Origin: CAVPGH01 sp046726955
Lineage (GTDB): Bacteria > Acidobacteriota > Vicinamibacteria > Fen-336
Direction: 5' to 3'
Length of the DNA stretch: 11,336 nucleotides
NCBI GenBank assembly: GCA_046726955.1
Contig: JBKPBQ010000535.1
Span: 1-11,336, forward strand
The position numbers were made by a program, and so were the translations under genes. The notes beneath the pieces were generated by a model. That model saw only the letters and a program-made list of their open reading frames with translations, did no database searches and was not told the DNA's origin. Below are positions 1-6,814 of this stretch, in pieces. Numbering within the stretch: position 1 is the stretch's first letter; each line of letters opens with the position of its first letter.

Positions 1-126
1 CGCCTTGCAGCCGATGCAGGTCGTGGTGTCGATGTACTTCGCGACGACGGGCAGGCGGCGCATCCCCGTCTTCTCTCCCCACAGCGAAGCCGAGGAGCGG
101 CGGATTTCGAGGGTGTGGCTGGACAT
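1..126 (-). CDS. fdnH/fdoH: Formate dehydrogenase-N/O iron-sulfur (beta) subunit, 5' end only
   Basis: This is the first 42 codons of the four-cluster Fe-S subunit that carries electrons from the FdnG/FdoG catalytic subunit to the membrane cytochrome b subunit. The visible protein starts MSSHTLEIRR and reaches TTTCIGCKA. The CIGCK segment (residues 38-41) is the opening of the first ferredoxin-type cysteine motif, at the place expected from E. coli FdnH. The ATG is supported by a GGAGG ribosome-binding site ending 5 nt upstream. The start lies only 10 nt after the stop of the catalytic subunit gene, so the two are almost certainly co-transcribed and probably translationally coupled. No signal peptide is seen. 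In this family the beta subunit is exported as a passenger of the Tat-signal-bearing alpha subunit. The rest of the gene, and presumably the cytochrome b gene, lie beyond the left edge. The identification is firm despite the short length because motif, spacing and gene order all agree. Confidence 0.88.
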   Translation of the reverse strand, partial: MSSHTLEIRRSSASLWGEKTGMRRLPVVAKYIDTTTCIGCKA

Positions 127-136
127 CGCGGCCTCC

Positions 137-3100
137 CTACACTTTCTCGAGCCTCACCAGGAAGGCCTTGTACTCGGGCGTCCAGGTGTTCGGGTCCATG
201 GCCGAGGGCGTGAGCATGTTGGCGAGGGGGCCGGTGTGGCCGGGATCGCCGGCGAAGCCCCAGTGGATCGGGAAGCCGATCTGCCAGAGGTCCTTCCCAT
301 CGACCTTCAGCGCGCACAGCCGCCTGGTCACCATGGCGACACCTTCGATCTGCCCGCGCGCCGAGATCACTCTCACGCGAGATCCGTTGCCGATCCCCTT
401 CTCCTGCGCGAGCCCTTCCGGGATCTCGATGAAGAGCCCCGGCTGCAGCTGGTTCAAAAGCCCGCGCTCCTGGTGCTTCGTCCAGTAGTGGAAGTGCTCG
501 GTGAGGCGGTACGTGGTGCAGACGATCGGGAACTCCTCCTTGGCTCCGTAGACGTCCTTGTCGGAGGAGAACTTCTTGAACGCCGGGTTCGACGTGACCG
601 CGGGATGCAGCGGGTTCGCGACCGGGGACTCGACGGCTTCGTAGTGCTCGGGGAGCGGCCCGTCGTTGAAGGCCGGGGCGAAGATCCGCGCGAGCCCTTC
701 CGGCATCATGATGAACGCCCCGAACGTCCCGGGCGGCGCGTCGGGCTTCATGTCCGGCACGTCGCCGACCCACTTCTCGCCGTTCCACTGGATGCCGGCG
801 CGCTGCGGATCCCAGGGACGGCCCGCCGCGTCGGCCGACGCGCGGTTGTACATGATCCGGCGGTTCGCGGGCCAGGAGAAAGCCCACCCGTGGTACATGC
901 CGAGCCCGAGCGGGTCGGCGTTGTTGCGGCGCTGCGCGTTGTTGCCGGCCTCGGTGTAGACGCCGGAGTGGAGCCAGTTGCCGCAGAGGGTCGAGCCGTC
1001 GTCCATGAGCTGGCCGAAGCCGTCGAGCTGCTGCCCCGCCGTCTTCACGACCTTCGTCTTGTCGCTCGGATCGTGGAGGTCCGCGATCGCGGTCCCACTC
1101 ATCTCCTTCAGCACGTCGCCCAGGTCCGGGCTCGCCGGGTTCGTGTAGCTCCAGGCGAGGTTGAGCACCGGCTCCGGGAGCGCGCCGCCCTCCTTGCGGT
1201 AGAGATCGCGCACGGCCAGGAAGACGCGAGCCAGGATCTCCTGATCGGCCTTCGCCTGGCCCGGCGGGTCGAGCGCCTTCCACTTCCACTGGAGCCAGCG
1301 GGCCGAGTTGGTGAAGGTGCCGTCCTTCTCCGCGAAGTCGGCGGCGGGGAGCAGGAAGACTTCGGTCTGGAGCTGCGCCGGCGGTGCTCCCTCGTACTCC
1401 GGCGGGGCCTTCCAGAAGATCGCGGTCTCGGTCTCCACGTTCTCGACCACCACCATCCACTTGAGCTTCGAGAGCGCGGCCACCATCTTCTTGGAGTTCG
1501 GACCGAGCGCGACCGGGTTCATGCCGAAGGTGATGAATCCCTCGGGGCCGGGCTCCTCTCCGCCCGCGCGGCTGGCCGATCCACGGTACATGTCGTCATA
1601 GATGTACATCCAGGAGTAGTTCCCATCGACCTTGGGCAGCCAGGCGTAGCCGAAGTCGTTGTCCTTGGTGGCCGACTTCCCCCACGCCGCCTTGAGCAGG
1701 GAGACCATGAACTTCGGCGTGTTCTGCCAGTAGTTCATCGACGCGGCGAGGAGCGGCTTGGGTGTGTTGGCCTCGAGGTAGTCCTTGAGCGACGCCCACG
1801 CCGCGGTCGGCGTCTTCAGGTACCCCGGCAGGATCTCGAACGTGCCGGCGGTGTCGGTCGCGCCCTGGATGTTGGAGTGGCCCCGGAAGGCGTTGACTCC
1901 GCCGCCGGGTCGGCCCACGTTGCCGAGGAGGAGTTGGAGGATCGCCCCGGTCCGGATCATCTGGACGCCGGTCGAGTGCTGGGTCCAGCCGAGGGCGTAC
2001 GTGACGGTGCCCACCCGCTCGGCGTTGCCGGTCGAGGTGACGAGGTCGGCGACTTTCAGGAACGTCTCCCTCGGCGTGCCGCAGATCCGCTCGACCATCT
2101 CCGGCGTATAGCGGCTCACGTGCTTCTTGAGGAGCTGGAACACGCAGGCCGGGTCCTGGAGCGTGGGATCGGTCTTCACGAAGCCGTTGCCGTCGAGCTG
2201 ATAGGCCCAGGTGTCCCGCGCGTACGCGCCCTTGGCGGCGTCGAAGCCCGAGAAGAGCCCGTCGTCGAAGGCGAAGCCCGGGTTCACGAGGCAGGAGGCG
2301 TTGGTGTGGAGCTTGACGTACTCCTCGTGGAAGCGGTCCTTCTCCAGCGCGTAGTGGACGAGCCCGCACAGGTACGCGATGTCCGTCCCCGCCCGGATCG
2401 GGGAGTAGAGGTCGGCGACGGCCGCGGTGCGGGTGAAGCGCGGGTCGACCGCGATGAGCTTCGCGCCCCGGGTCTTCTTGGCTTCGATGAACCACTTGAA
2501 GCCGACGGGGTGGTTCTCGGCGGGGTTGCCGCCCATGGCCAGGATGACATCCGCGTTCTTGATGTCCACCCAGCCGTTCGTCATCGCCCCTCGTCCGAAC
2601 GTGGCGGCCAAACTGGCCACCGTGGGGCCGTGTCAAACACGGGCCTGGGTGTCCCGGTACGGGACACCCAAGGCCGTCACCACCTTCCACTGGAGGTAGT
2701 TGAATTCGTTCGTGTCGGTGCAGCCCCCGATCATCGCGATGCCGGGAGTGCGGTTCACCACCTGTCCCTTGGCGTTCTTCGCGACGAAGGTCCGGTCGCG
2801 GGTGTCCTTGACGTAGCGGGCGATCCGCGCGATCGCGTCGTCCCAGGTTATGTCTTCCCAGCGATCGGAGCCGGGCCGGCGCACCTTCGGCGACAGCAGC
2901 CGGTTCTTGTGGGTGATGTCGTCCTTCAGCGTGGCGCCCTTCGGACAGAGAGTGCCGCGGCTGATCGGGTGGTCAGGATCGCCCTCCACGTGCACGACGG
3001 CCGGCTTCGCGTTCTTCGATCGGTCGCCGAGCGTGTGGATGATCACGCCGCAGGACACGGCGCAGTAGGGGCACGTGCTCCGCGTCTCGGTGGTACGGGA

Positions 3101-3202
3101 GATCTTGAACTCCCGCATCTCGGCTTCGGCCTGCGAGAGGTCGAAGCCGAGGGCGAGCCCGCCGCCGGCGGCCGTGGCCTTGAGGAAGGTTCGGCGCTGC
3201 AT
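137..3202 (-). CDS. fdnG/fdoG: Formate dehydrogenase-N/O catalytic subunit, selenocysteine-containing, Tat-exported
   Basis: This subunit oxidises formate to CO2 at a bis-MGD molybdenum or tungsten centre on the outer face of the cytoplasmic membrane, passing electrons to the Fe-S subunit. The reading frame is 1021 residues including one in-frame UGA (2635-2633) read as selenocysteine 190; E. coli FdnG is about the same length. Residues 3-8 (RRTFLK) form a twin-arginine Tat signal, with cleavage likely near AEA at residues 25-27. Cys44, Cys47, Cys51 and Cys86 bind the [4Fe-4S] cluster, followed by the CPKGA lysine. ARV-Sec-HGPTVASLA is the catalytic signature, with His191 next to Sec. FGRGAMTN, DPRFTRTA and the C-terminal TYRLTEHFHYWTKH are further family blocks. 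The protein stays co-linear with E. coli FdnG to the final LEKV. The ATG at 3202 has GGGAGG 7 nt upstream. Reading the UGA as a stop would leave a useless 189-residue peptide and a fragment without the Fe-S motif. FdnG and FdoG cannot be told apart from the sequence alone. Confidence 0.96.
2603..2621 (-). promoter_or_regulatory. Bacterial SECIS hairpin directing UGA recoding
   Basis: Reading the minus strand, 11 nt after the UGA there is a 7-base-pair stem, GGTGGCC (2621-2615) with GGCCGCC (2609-2603), closing a 5-nt loop AGTTT. Bacterial SECIS elements sit inside the coding region just after the UGA, and SelB binds the apical loop. The 11-nt distance and the loop beginning AG followed by T match what I recall of E. 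coli fdnG and fdhF. The U that is bulged in E. coli corresponds to U2619 here, where it faces G2605 as a U-G pair. The fold was read by eye. Confidence 0.85.
2633..2635 (-). other. In-frame UGA selenocysteine codon of formate dehydrogenase
   Basis: The TGA interrupts an otherwise continuous frame exactly where formate dehydrogenases carry the metal-ligating Sec or Cys. The residues on both sides (QARV before, HGPTVASL after) match the E. coli FdnG active site closely. The frame is unchanged across the codon, so this is recoding and not a frameshift. The organism must therefore encode SelA/SelB/SelC/SelD elsewhere. Confidence 0.95.
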
Positions 3203-3229
3203 GGTGGGGCCTCCCGTGGTGGCAACCCG

Positions 3230-3260
3230 ATTGTAAGAATCCTTCGAACGGCGGTGTCAA
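3230..3260 (-). promoter_or_regulatory. Sigma-70-type promoter of the formate dehydrogenase operon
   Basis: On the minus strand a perfect -35 hexamer TTGACA (3260-3255) is followed after 19 nt by TACAAT (3235-3230), one base off the -10 consensus. Reading the -10 as TTACAA gives an 18-nt spacer. Transcription would begin near 3223 and give a leader of about 20 nt holding the GGGAGG ribosome-binding site at 3215-3210. The -35 overlaps the TGA stop of the upstream DinB-like gene. The spacer is longer than the ideal 17 nt, and it contains the palindrome TTCGAA, so an activator may help. Confidence 0.65.
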
Positions 3261-3898
3261 GATTTTTCGGGCAGGTCCGGCCTTTCCGTCGCCGGCCGGG
3301 CGCCGGGACCGGGAAGCTGGCTCTTCCGCCCGCCGGCGAGCCCCTCTCCTTCGAGGAGCGCTCGCTCGTCGGGGTAGGCGTAGAGCGTGGGGGCGCCGTT
3401 CTGGCCGAGACCACCGGTGTCGGCCGTGGGGCCGTACGTGCTGTGGAGGTTGCGCCCGAGCATCCGCACGAGCGCCGTCTGCTGGCCGCGGTGGTGAGCG
3501 GTGTGCGCGATCCTCCGCACCAGGATCCAGGCCCGCGACCGTCGGACGTCGAAGAAGGGAACCGTTTCCTCCCACCACGCTTCGGGTCGGGTCCGGAGGG
3601 CTTCGAGCCGCTTCCCAGAATCGCGCGCGTACTCGCGGATGAACTCCAGCCGCGCTTCGGTCGCCGGCAGCGGCCGTGCGCCCACGTCCACCCCGAGCAT
3701 GCCCCGAAACCACATGTTCTCGCTCACACACTGGTGCACCATGTGCTCGAGGACGCTCCGGCCTCGGCGGTCCGTCGGGTGGGGGCGGCGGGGGAGATCG
3801 GCGTCCTCGAACGCCGTCCACACGCTCAGGACCTTGAGGCGCTCGGTCTCGTAGGTCTCGACCAGGAAGCGGTAACGAGCGTTTTCGTCTTGCGTCAT
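3257..3898 (-). CDS. DinB/YfiT-like family protein (putative metal-dependent enzyme)
   Basis: The product is 213 residues. Proteins of the DinB/YfiT superfamily are four-helix bundles with a three-histidine metal site. Known members include bacillithiol and mycothiol transferases, but most are uncharacterised. The likely metal ligands are His52 (in EHMVHQ), His132 and His136 (in HTAHHRGQQ), at the spacing usual for the family. The block HRGQQTALVRMLGR followed by GPTADTGGL resembles a subgroup I associate with Acidobacteriota. That link is from memory. The ATG at 3898 is chosen because AGGAGGAG lies immediately upstream. An in-frame ATG 22 codons earlier lacks this support. The last 25 or so residues are Pro/Arg/Gly-rich and look like a disordered tail. 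No signal peptide or membrane segment is seen, so the protein should be cytoplasmic. Substrate and role are unknown. The fdh operon starts just downstream but has its own promoter. Confidence 0.8.
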   Translation of the reverse strand: MTQDENARYRFLVETYETERLKVLSVWTAFEDADLPRRPHPTDRRGRSVLEHMVHQCVSENMWFRGMLGVDVGARPLPATEARLEFIREYARDSGKRLEALRTRPEAWWEETVPFFDVRRSRAWILVRRIAHTAHHRGQQTALVRMLGRNLHSTYGPTADTGGLGQNGAPTLYAYPDERALLEGEGLAGGRKSQLPGPGARPATERPDLPEKS

Positions 3899-4028
3899 AT
3901 CTCCTCCTGCGCGGCGCGGGGCGTCGCGAGACGTGCGCGCCCCGATCGGCGTTGCGCGTACCATGCCCCGCTTTCACGAGTCTTCTTCTTTACCGCCGGT
4001 CAGCGAAGGTTGTCGAACACCATCAGGT

Positions 4029-4121
4029 CGCTACCGAGATAGGTTAGCGGCCTTGTGGAACGAGGCCTACTCCCCCAATCGCCGAGCGCGGCCGGTTTGC
4101 CAGACGGCTGGTCGAGTGGCT
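4029..4121 (+). pseudogene. Degraded gene fragment, copy 1 of a duplicated sequence
   Basis: The translation RYRDRLAALWNEAY (from 4029) parallels RYNRDRFGAACNEDDY of the remnant at 7785-8054. A net 2-nt deletion shifts the frame after NEAY, and ERGRFARRLVEWL continues from 4084 in a different frame. At the DNA level 4071-4121 matches 7961-8011 at 47 of 51 positions without gaps. A further 3-nt gap lies near 4034. The broken frame means this copy cannot encode the original protein. It sits alone between the DinB-like gene and the 3' end of the TPR regulator gene. The rest of this gene-poor stretch (3899-4028 and 4194-4206) shows nothing I can assign beyond the DinB-like ribosome-binding site. 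Confidence 0.7.
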
Positions 4122-4193
4122 GACGCCTACAAGCAGCGCTTCCGACACGAGTCCGTCCTGCGGCTCGATACCAGCGCCCGGGTGTCGTTCTGA
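4122..4193 (+). pseudogene. Possible 3' fragment of an outer-membrane beta-barrel gene
   Basis: Directly where the similarity of copy 1 ends, an open stretch reads DAYKQRFRHESVLRLDTSA followed by RVSF and TGA. It has strongly GC-biased third codon positions, as real genes here do. Alternating polar and hydrophobic residues and a C-terminal phenylalanine are typical of the last strands of TonB-dependent receptors and other outer-membrane barrels. There is no start codon and only 23 codons, so it can only be a remnant if it is coding at all. The identification rests on pattern alone. Confidence 0.3.
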
Positions 4194-4206
4194 CGCGCGG
4201 AGAGGC

Positions 4207-6051
4207 CTAGAGCGGCGGCAGGTTCATCCGCCGCACGAGGTCGCCGAAGCGCGCGTCGCCGTGCAGCGCAGCGAGCCGGGGATCGACGCGGATGCCGCTC
4301 AGCAGCGGCGAGTGCTCCGCGTAGGCCTTCTCGAGCCAGAGGAACGCCTGCTCCCGGTCGCCGAGGCCGGCCTGGACGACGGCGATCTCGAGCGCGGGCA
4401 CGTAGCCGCGCGAAGCCTTGCCCTCCAGGTCGGACAGCACGCGCCGGGCCTCGTCGTGCCGGCCGGAGACGGCGAGCGCATAACCGACCCCTCCGTCGAG
4501 CCCGGCCTTCCGGAACTCGGCGAGGGCTTCGGCGCTACGGCTCTCGCGCAGGTACACGTAGCCCAGGTACTGGTGCGCCTGCGCGAAGTCCGGATCGAGA
4601 TCCAGCGTCTTCTGGAGCTGCCGCTCCGCGTCCTCGAGACGTCCCCACCGCCCGAGAGCGTCGCCGAGGCCGGCGTTCGCGGCGAGGTTCAGCGGATCGA
4701 GGCTCAGGGCGCGCGTGCGCTCGGCGACGTCCTCCTCGAAGCGGCCGAGGTTCCCCAGGTAGAGCCCGCGCCAGAGGTGCGCGGTCACGTAGTTGGGATT
4801 GACCTCGATCGCACGCTCGAACTCCCGGCCCGCCGCCGCCCACCGCCACTCGTGAAAGGCGAGGCAGGCGGCCAGAGCCGTGTGGGCCTCGGCCAGCGTG
4901 TCGTCCAATTCGATCGCGCGGGTGGCCGCCGCCCTCATGCGGGGGGCCGCCTCTCCGGGGGCCATGAACCCGCTGTAGGAGAGTGGCCCGTACGACTCGG
5001 CGATGCCCGCGTAGGCCAACGCGAAGCCCGGATCCTCGGCCACCGCGCGCTCGAAGTACGCGACGCCCTTCTCGAGGGCTTCCTTGCTCCGCTTGTTCCA
5101 GAAGAAACGGCCGCGGAGGTAGTCGTCGTAGGCCGCGGGGGAGGTCGCGCGCGGCCGGGTGAGCCGCGCGAGCTCTTCCGGCGTCACCACCGCCCGGACC
5201 TCCCGTGCGATCGCGCCGGAGAGCTCGCCTTCGAGGGCCAGGAGGTCGCGCACGTCGCGCTCGTACTCCCTCGCCCACAGGTGCCGGTCCGTCGGCGCGT
5301 GCACGAGCTGGGCCGTGACCCGGACTCGTCCCGAGCTGCGCACGACGGAGCCCTCGATCACCCCGTCCACCCCCAGCTCGCGGGCGATCTGCGGCAGCGG
5401 CTTGCGGCTGCCCTTGTAGGCCATCACGGACTGCCGCGAGATCACGCGCAGCGACCGGATCGCGGCGAGATCGGTGATGAGCGCGTCCGTCATCCCGTCG
5501 GCGAAGTACTCCTGCTCGGAGTCGTTGGAGAGGTTGGCCAAAGGAAGGACGGCGAGCGCGGTGATGCGGGGCGGAGAGGGGCTTCGGGCCCGGAAAGCGA
5601 GGACGGAGAGCGCCGCCACGAGCCCGATCGCGGTCCCGACGGCGAGCAGGGCTCGCGGGCGGCGACTCTGTCCGGCGACGGGGACGGACGCGAGAGCATC
5701 GATCGGTCCCCGCGCCTCGAGCGGCGCGATGAAGCGGTAGCCGCGACGGCCCAGGGTCTCCACGAACCGCGGGCTCTCCGCCGGGTCCCCCAGCGCCGAG
5801 CGCACCTTGTTCACGGCGGTGTTCAGGCTGCCCTCGAAGTCCACGAACGTGTCCGCCGGCCATAAACGCTCGCGCAGTTCCTCGCGGGTCACGAGCTCCC
5901 CCGGGCGCTCCAGGAGCGCCTCGAGCATGCGGAACGGCTTGTCCTGGAGCTTGACCCGGAGGCCGTCCTTCCGCAGCTCTCCCGTGAGCCCGTTCAGCTC
6001 GAAGCGTCCGAAACGGCGGACGAAGGCCGGTTCTTCCGCGGCGGAGGCCAT
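4207..6051 (-). CDS. Membrane-anchored winged-helix transcriptional regulator with TPR sensor region
   Basis: The product is 614 residues and resembles CadC-type one-component regulators. Residues 12-110 form an OmpR/PhoB-type winged helix: FGRFELN, then LVTREELRERLW, a recognition-helix region DFEGSLNTAVNKVRSALGD and the wing RFVETLGRRGYRFIAPL. Residues 131-155 are a single membrane segment. Residues 163-290 match the domain found in adenylate-cyclase-associated and FlgO-like proteins (ALAVLPLANLS...YFADGMTDALI...GVIEGSV...HLWAREY). Residues 320-600 are tetratricopeptide-like repeats (AIELDDTLAEAH, AIEVNPNYVTAH, TLDLDPDFAQAH). DNA binding would be cytoplasmic and the TPR part periplasmic. 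The ATG at 6051 starts just before the conserved domain, but no good ribosome-binding site precedes it. Upstream in-frame starts would run into the divergent gene. This architecture is very frequent in Acidobacteriota, and targets are usually unknown. The divergent secreted-protein/SGNH unit is the obvious candidate target. Confidence 0.88.
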   Translation of the reverse strand: MASAAEEPAFVRRFGRFELNGLTGELRKDGLRVKLQDKPFRMLEALLERPGELVTREELRERLWPADTFVDFEGSLNTAVNKVRSALGDPAESPRFVETLGRRGYRFIAPLEARGPIDALASVPVAGQSRRPRALLAVGTAIGLVAALSVLAFRARSPSPPRITALAVLPLANLSNDSEQEYFADGMTDALITDLAAIRSLRVISRQSVMAYKGSRKPLPQIARELGVDGVIEGSVVRSSGRVRVTAQLVHAPTDRHLWAREYERDVRDLLALEGELSGAIAREVRAVVTPEELARLTRPRATSPAAYDDYLRGRFFWNKRSKEALEKGVAYFERAVAEDPGFALAYAGIAESYGPLSYSGFMAPGEAAPRMRAAATRAIELDDTLAEAHTALAACLAFHEWRWAAAGREFERAIEVNPNYVTAHLWRGLYLGNLGRFEEDVAERTRALSLDPLNLAANAGLGDALGRWGRLEDAERQLQKTLDLDPDFAQAHQYLGYVYLRESRSAEALAEFRKAGLDGGVGYALAVSGRHDEARRVLSDLEGKASRGYVPALEIAVVQAGLGDREQAFLWLEKAYAEHSPLLSGIRVDPRLAALHGDARFGDLVRRMNLPPL

Positions 6052-6085
6052 GGAAATCGCCGAGAGCGAGCTTAGCACCGCGGGT

Positions 6086-6099
6086 TTCCGCACGCGGAA
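6086..6099. promoter_or_regulatory. Perfect 14-bp palindrome in the divergent promoter region
   Basis: TTCCGC and GCGGAA are separated by two bases (AC), giving a perfect dyad 34 bp upstream of the regulator ATG at 6051 and 135 bp upstream of the secreted-protein gene. A two-base loop is too small for a good RNA hairpin, so a protein-binding site is more likely. No convincing -35/-10 pair could be assigned in either direction within 6052-6234. OmpR-type winged helices usually bind direct repeats, so the binding protein is open. Confidence 0.35.
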
Positions 6100-6234
6100 G
6101 GCTTCGCCGGCCAGACGCTTGGACGGTGAGCCACGGTTGATCACGAGATGAGCGGGCGTCCATGGATCTTGGCGAGACGCGGGGCCACCTTGCGCACGAC
6201 GCTCGTCGGCGTCTCGCAGGAAGGAGAACGGAAC

Positions 6235-6801
6235 ATGTCTGCTCGTCGAATCGCCGTGGTCTTGGGTCTGTCGTCGATGTTCGTCGCTCTCGCGGTCGTC
6301 GCGGCCCTCCAGGTGGGAGCGCAGTCCCCCTCCTCGGCCGAGGACTCCCATGCCTTCGTGGCCGACGGCTTCCAGGCCGATGGCTCTTCTCCCTTGATCC
6401 TCCAGGGGGATCCGATCGGCCGACACGCGGTCTGGCGTCGCGTGCGGGGCCCGGTGGTGGGAGACGTGTTCGGTCCGATCCCGGGGCTTCCCGGGTCACC
6501 CCCGTTCGACGGTGCGAGCTGCCGAGCGGAATACGGCGAAGGCGAGATCGTGACGCGGCATCGAGGGACGTTGAGGCTGAATGTCTGGGGCTATCGTTGC
6601 GAGCCCGACTCCACGGAGGCGGCGGCGGCGGGCGCCCATCTCACGAGCGGGATCTTCAGCATCCAGGGGGGAACCGGTCCTTTCCAGGACGTCGTCGGCG
6701 GCACCGGTAGCATACAGATCGTCGCGCGGCTCGACGGCAGCGTCGACCTGCGCATCGTCGGCAGCATCCGACGCGTCGGCGACGCCTACAGGCCGTTCTG
6801 A
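6235..6801 (+). CDS. Secreted small beta-rich protein of unknown function
   Basis: The product is 188 residues with no family I can name. It opens with MSARR and a hydrophobic stretch to residue 28, ending VGAQ-SPSSAE, a typical Sec signal peptide with cleavage near Ala29-Gln30. The mature part is rich in Gly, Val and charged residues, with two cysteines (96 and 122) that could form a disulfide. The segment SGIFSIQGGTGPFQDVVGGTG (139-159) followed by alternating hydrophobic residues resembles the GGTG-x-F repeats of small secreted beta-barrel or calycin-like domains. That link is weak. The ATG at 6235 has AAGGAG 8 nt upstream. An in-frame ATG at 6148 would put 29 charged residues before the signal peptide. 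The gene is divergent from the winged-helix/TPR regulator and 13 nt upstream of the SGNH hydrolase gene, suggesting a two-gene unit under that regulator. Confidence 0.75.
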   Translation: MSARRIAVVLGLSSMFVALAVVAALQVGAQSPSSAEDSHAFVADGFQADGSSPLILQGDPIGRHAVWRRVRGPVVGDVFGPIPGLPGSPPFDGASCRAEYGEGEIVTRHRGTLRLNVWGYRCEPDSTEAAAAGAHLTSGIFSIQGGTGPFQDVVGGTGSIQIVARLDGSVDLRIVGSIRRVGDAYRPF

Positions 6802-6814
6802 ACCGCGACTCCCC

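Noticed and set aside
2603..2635. Formate dehydrogenase as a frameshifted or nonsense pseudogene
   Set aside because: The frame is identical on both sides of the TGA, which sits at the known selenocysteine site and is followed by a SECIS-like hairpin.
3910..3945. A GNRA-like hairpin (CGTC-GCGA-GACG) upstream of the DinB-like gene
   Set aside because: Only four firm base pairs are present in very GC-rich DNA, with no conservation evidence. This is expected by chance.
5..4042. An uninterrupted plus-strand frame of 1345 codons
   Set aside because: It lies antisense to fdnG and the DinB-like gene, whose proteins match known families in full. Its translation is Arg/Gly/Val-rich low-complexity with no domain, as expected for antisense frames in GC-rich DNA. 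Its last part also runs through the debris at 4029-4042.
4261..5865. A 534-codon plus-strand frame
   Set aside because: It is antisense to the winged-helix/TPR regulator, which has clear domains. The shadow has no recognisable motif.
6052..6426. A 125-residue N-terminal extension of the winged-helix regulator
   Set aside because: The extension is low-complexity, lies over the divergent gene start and signal-peptide region, and precedes a winged-helix domain that normally begins near the N-terminus.
6581..6814. An upstream start for the SGNH hydrolase
   Set aside because: The extra residues are Arg/Ser/Ala-rich and overlap the secreted-protein gene in another frame. The membrane anchor fits a start at 6815.
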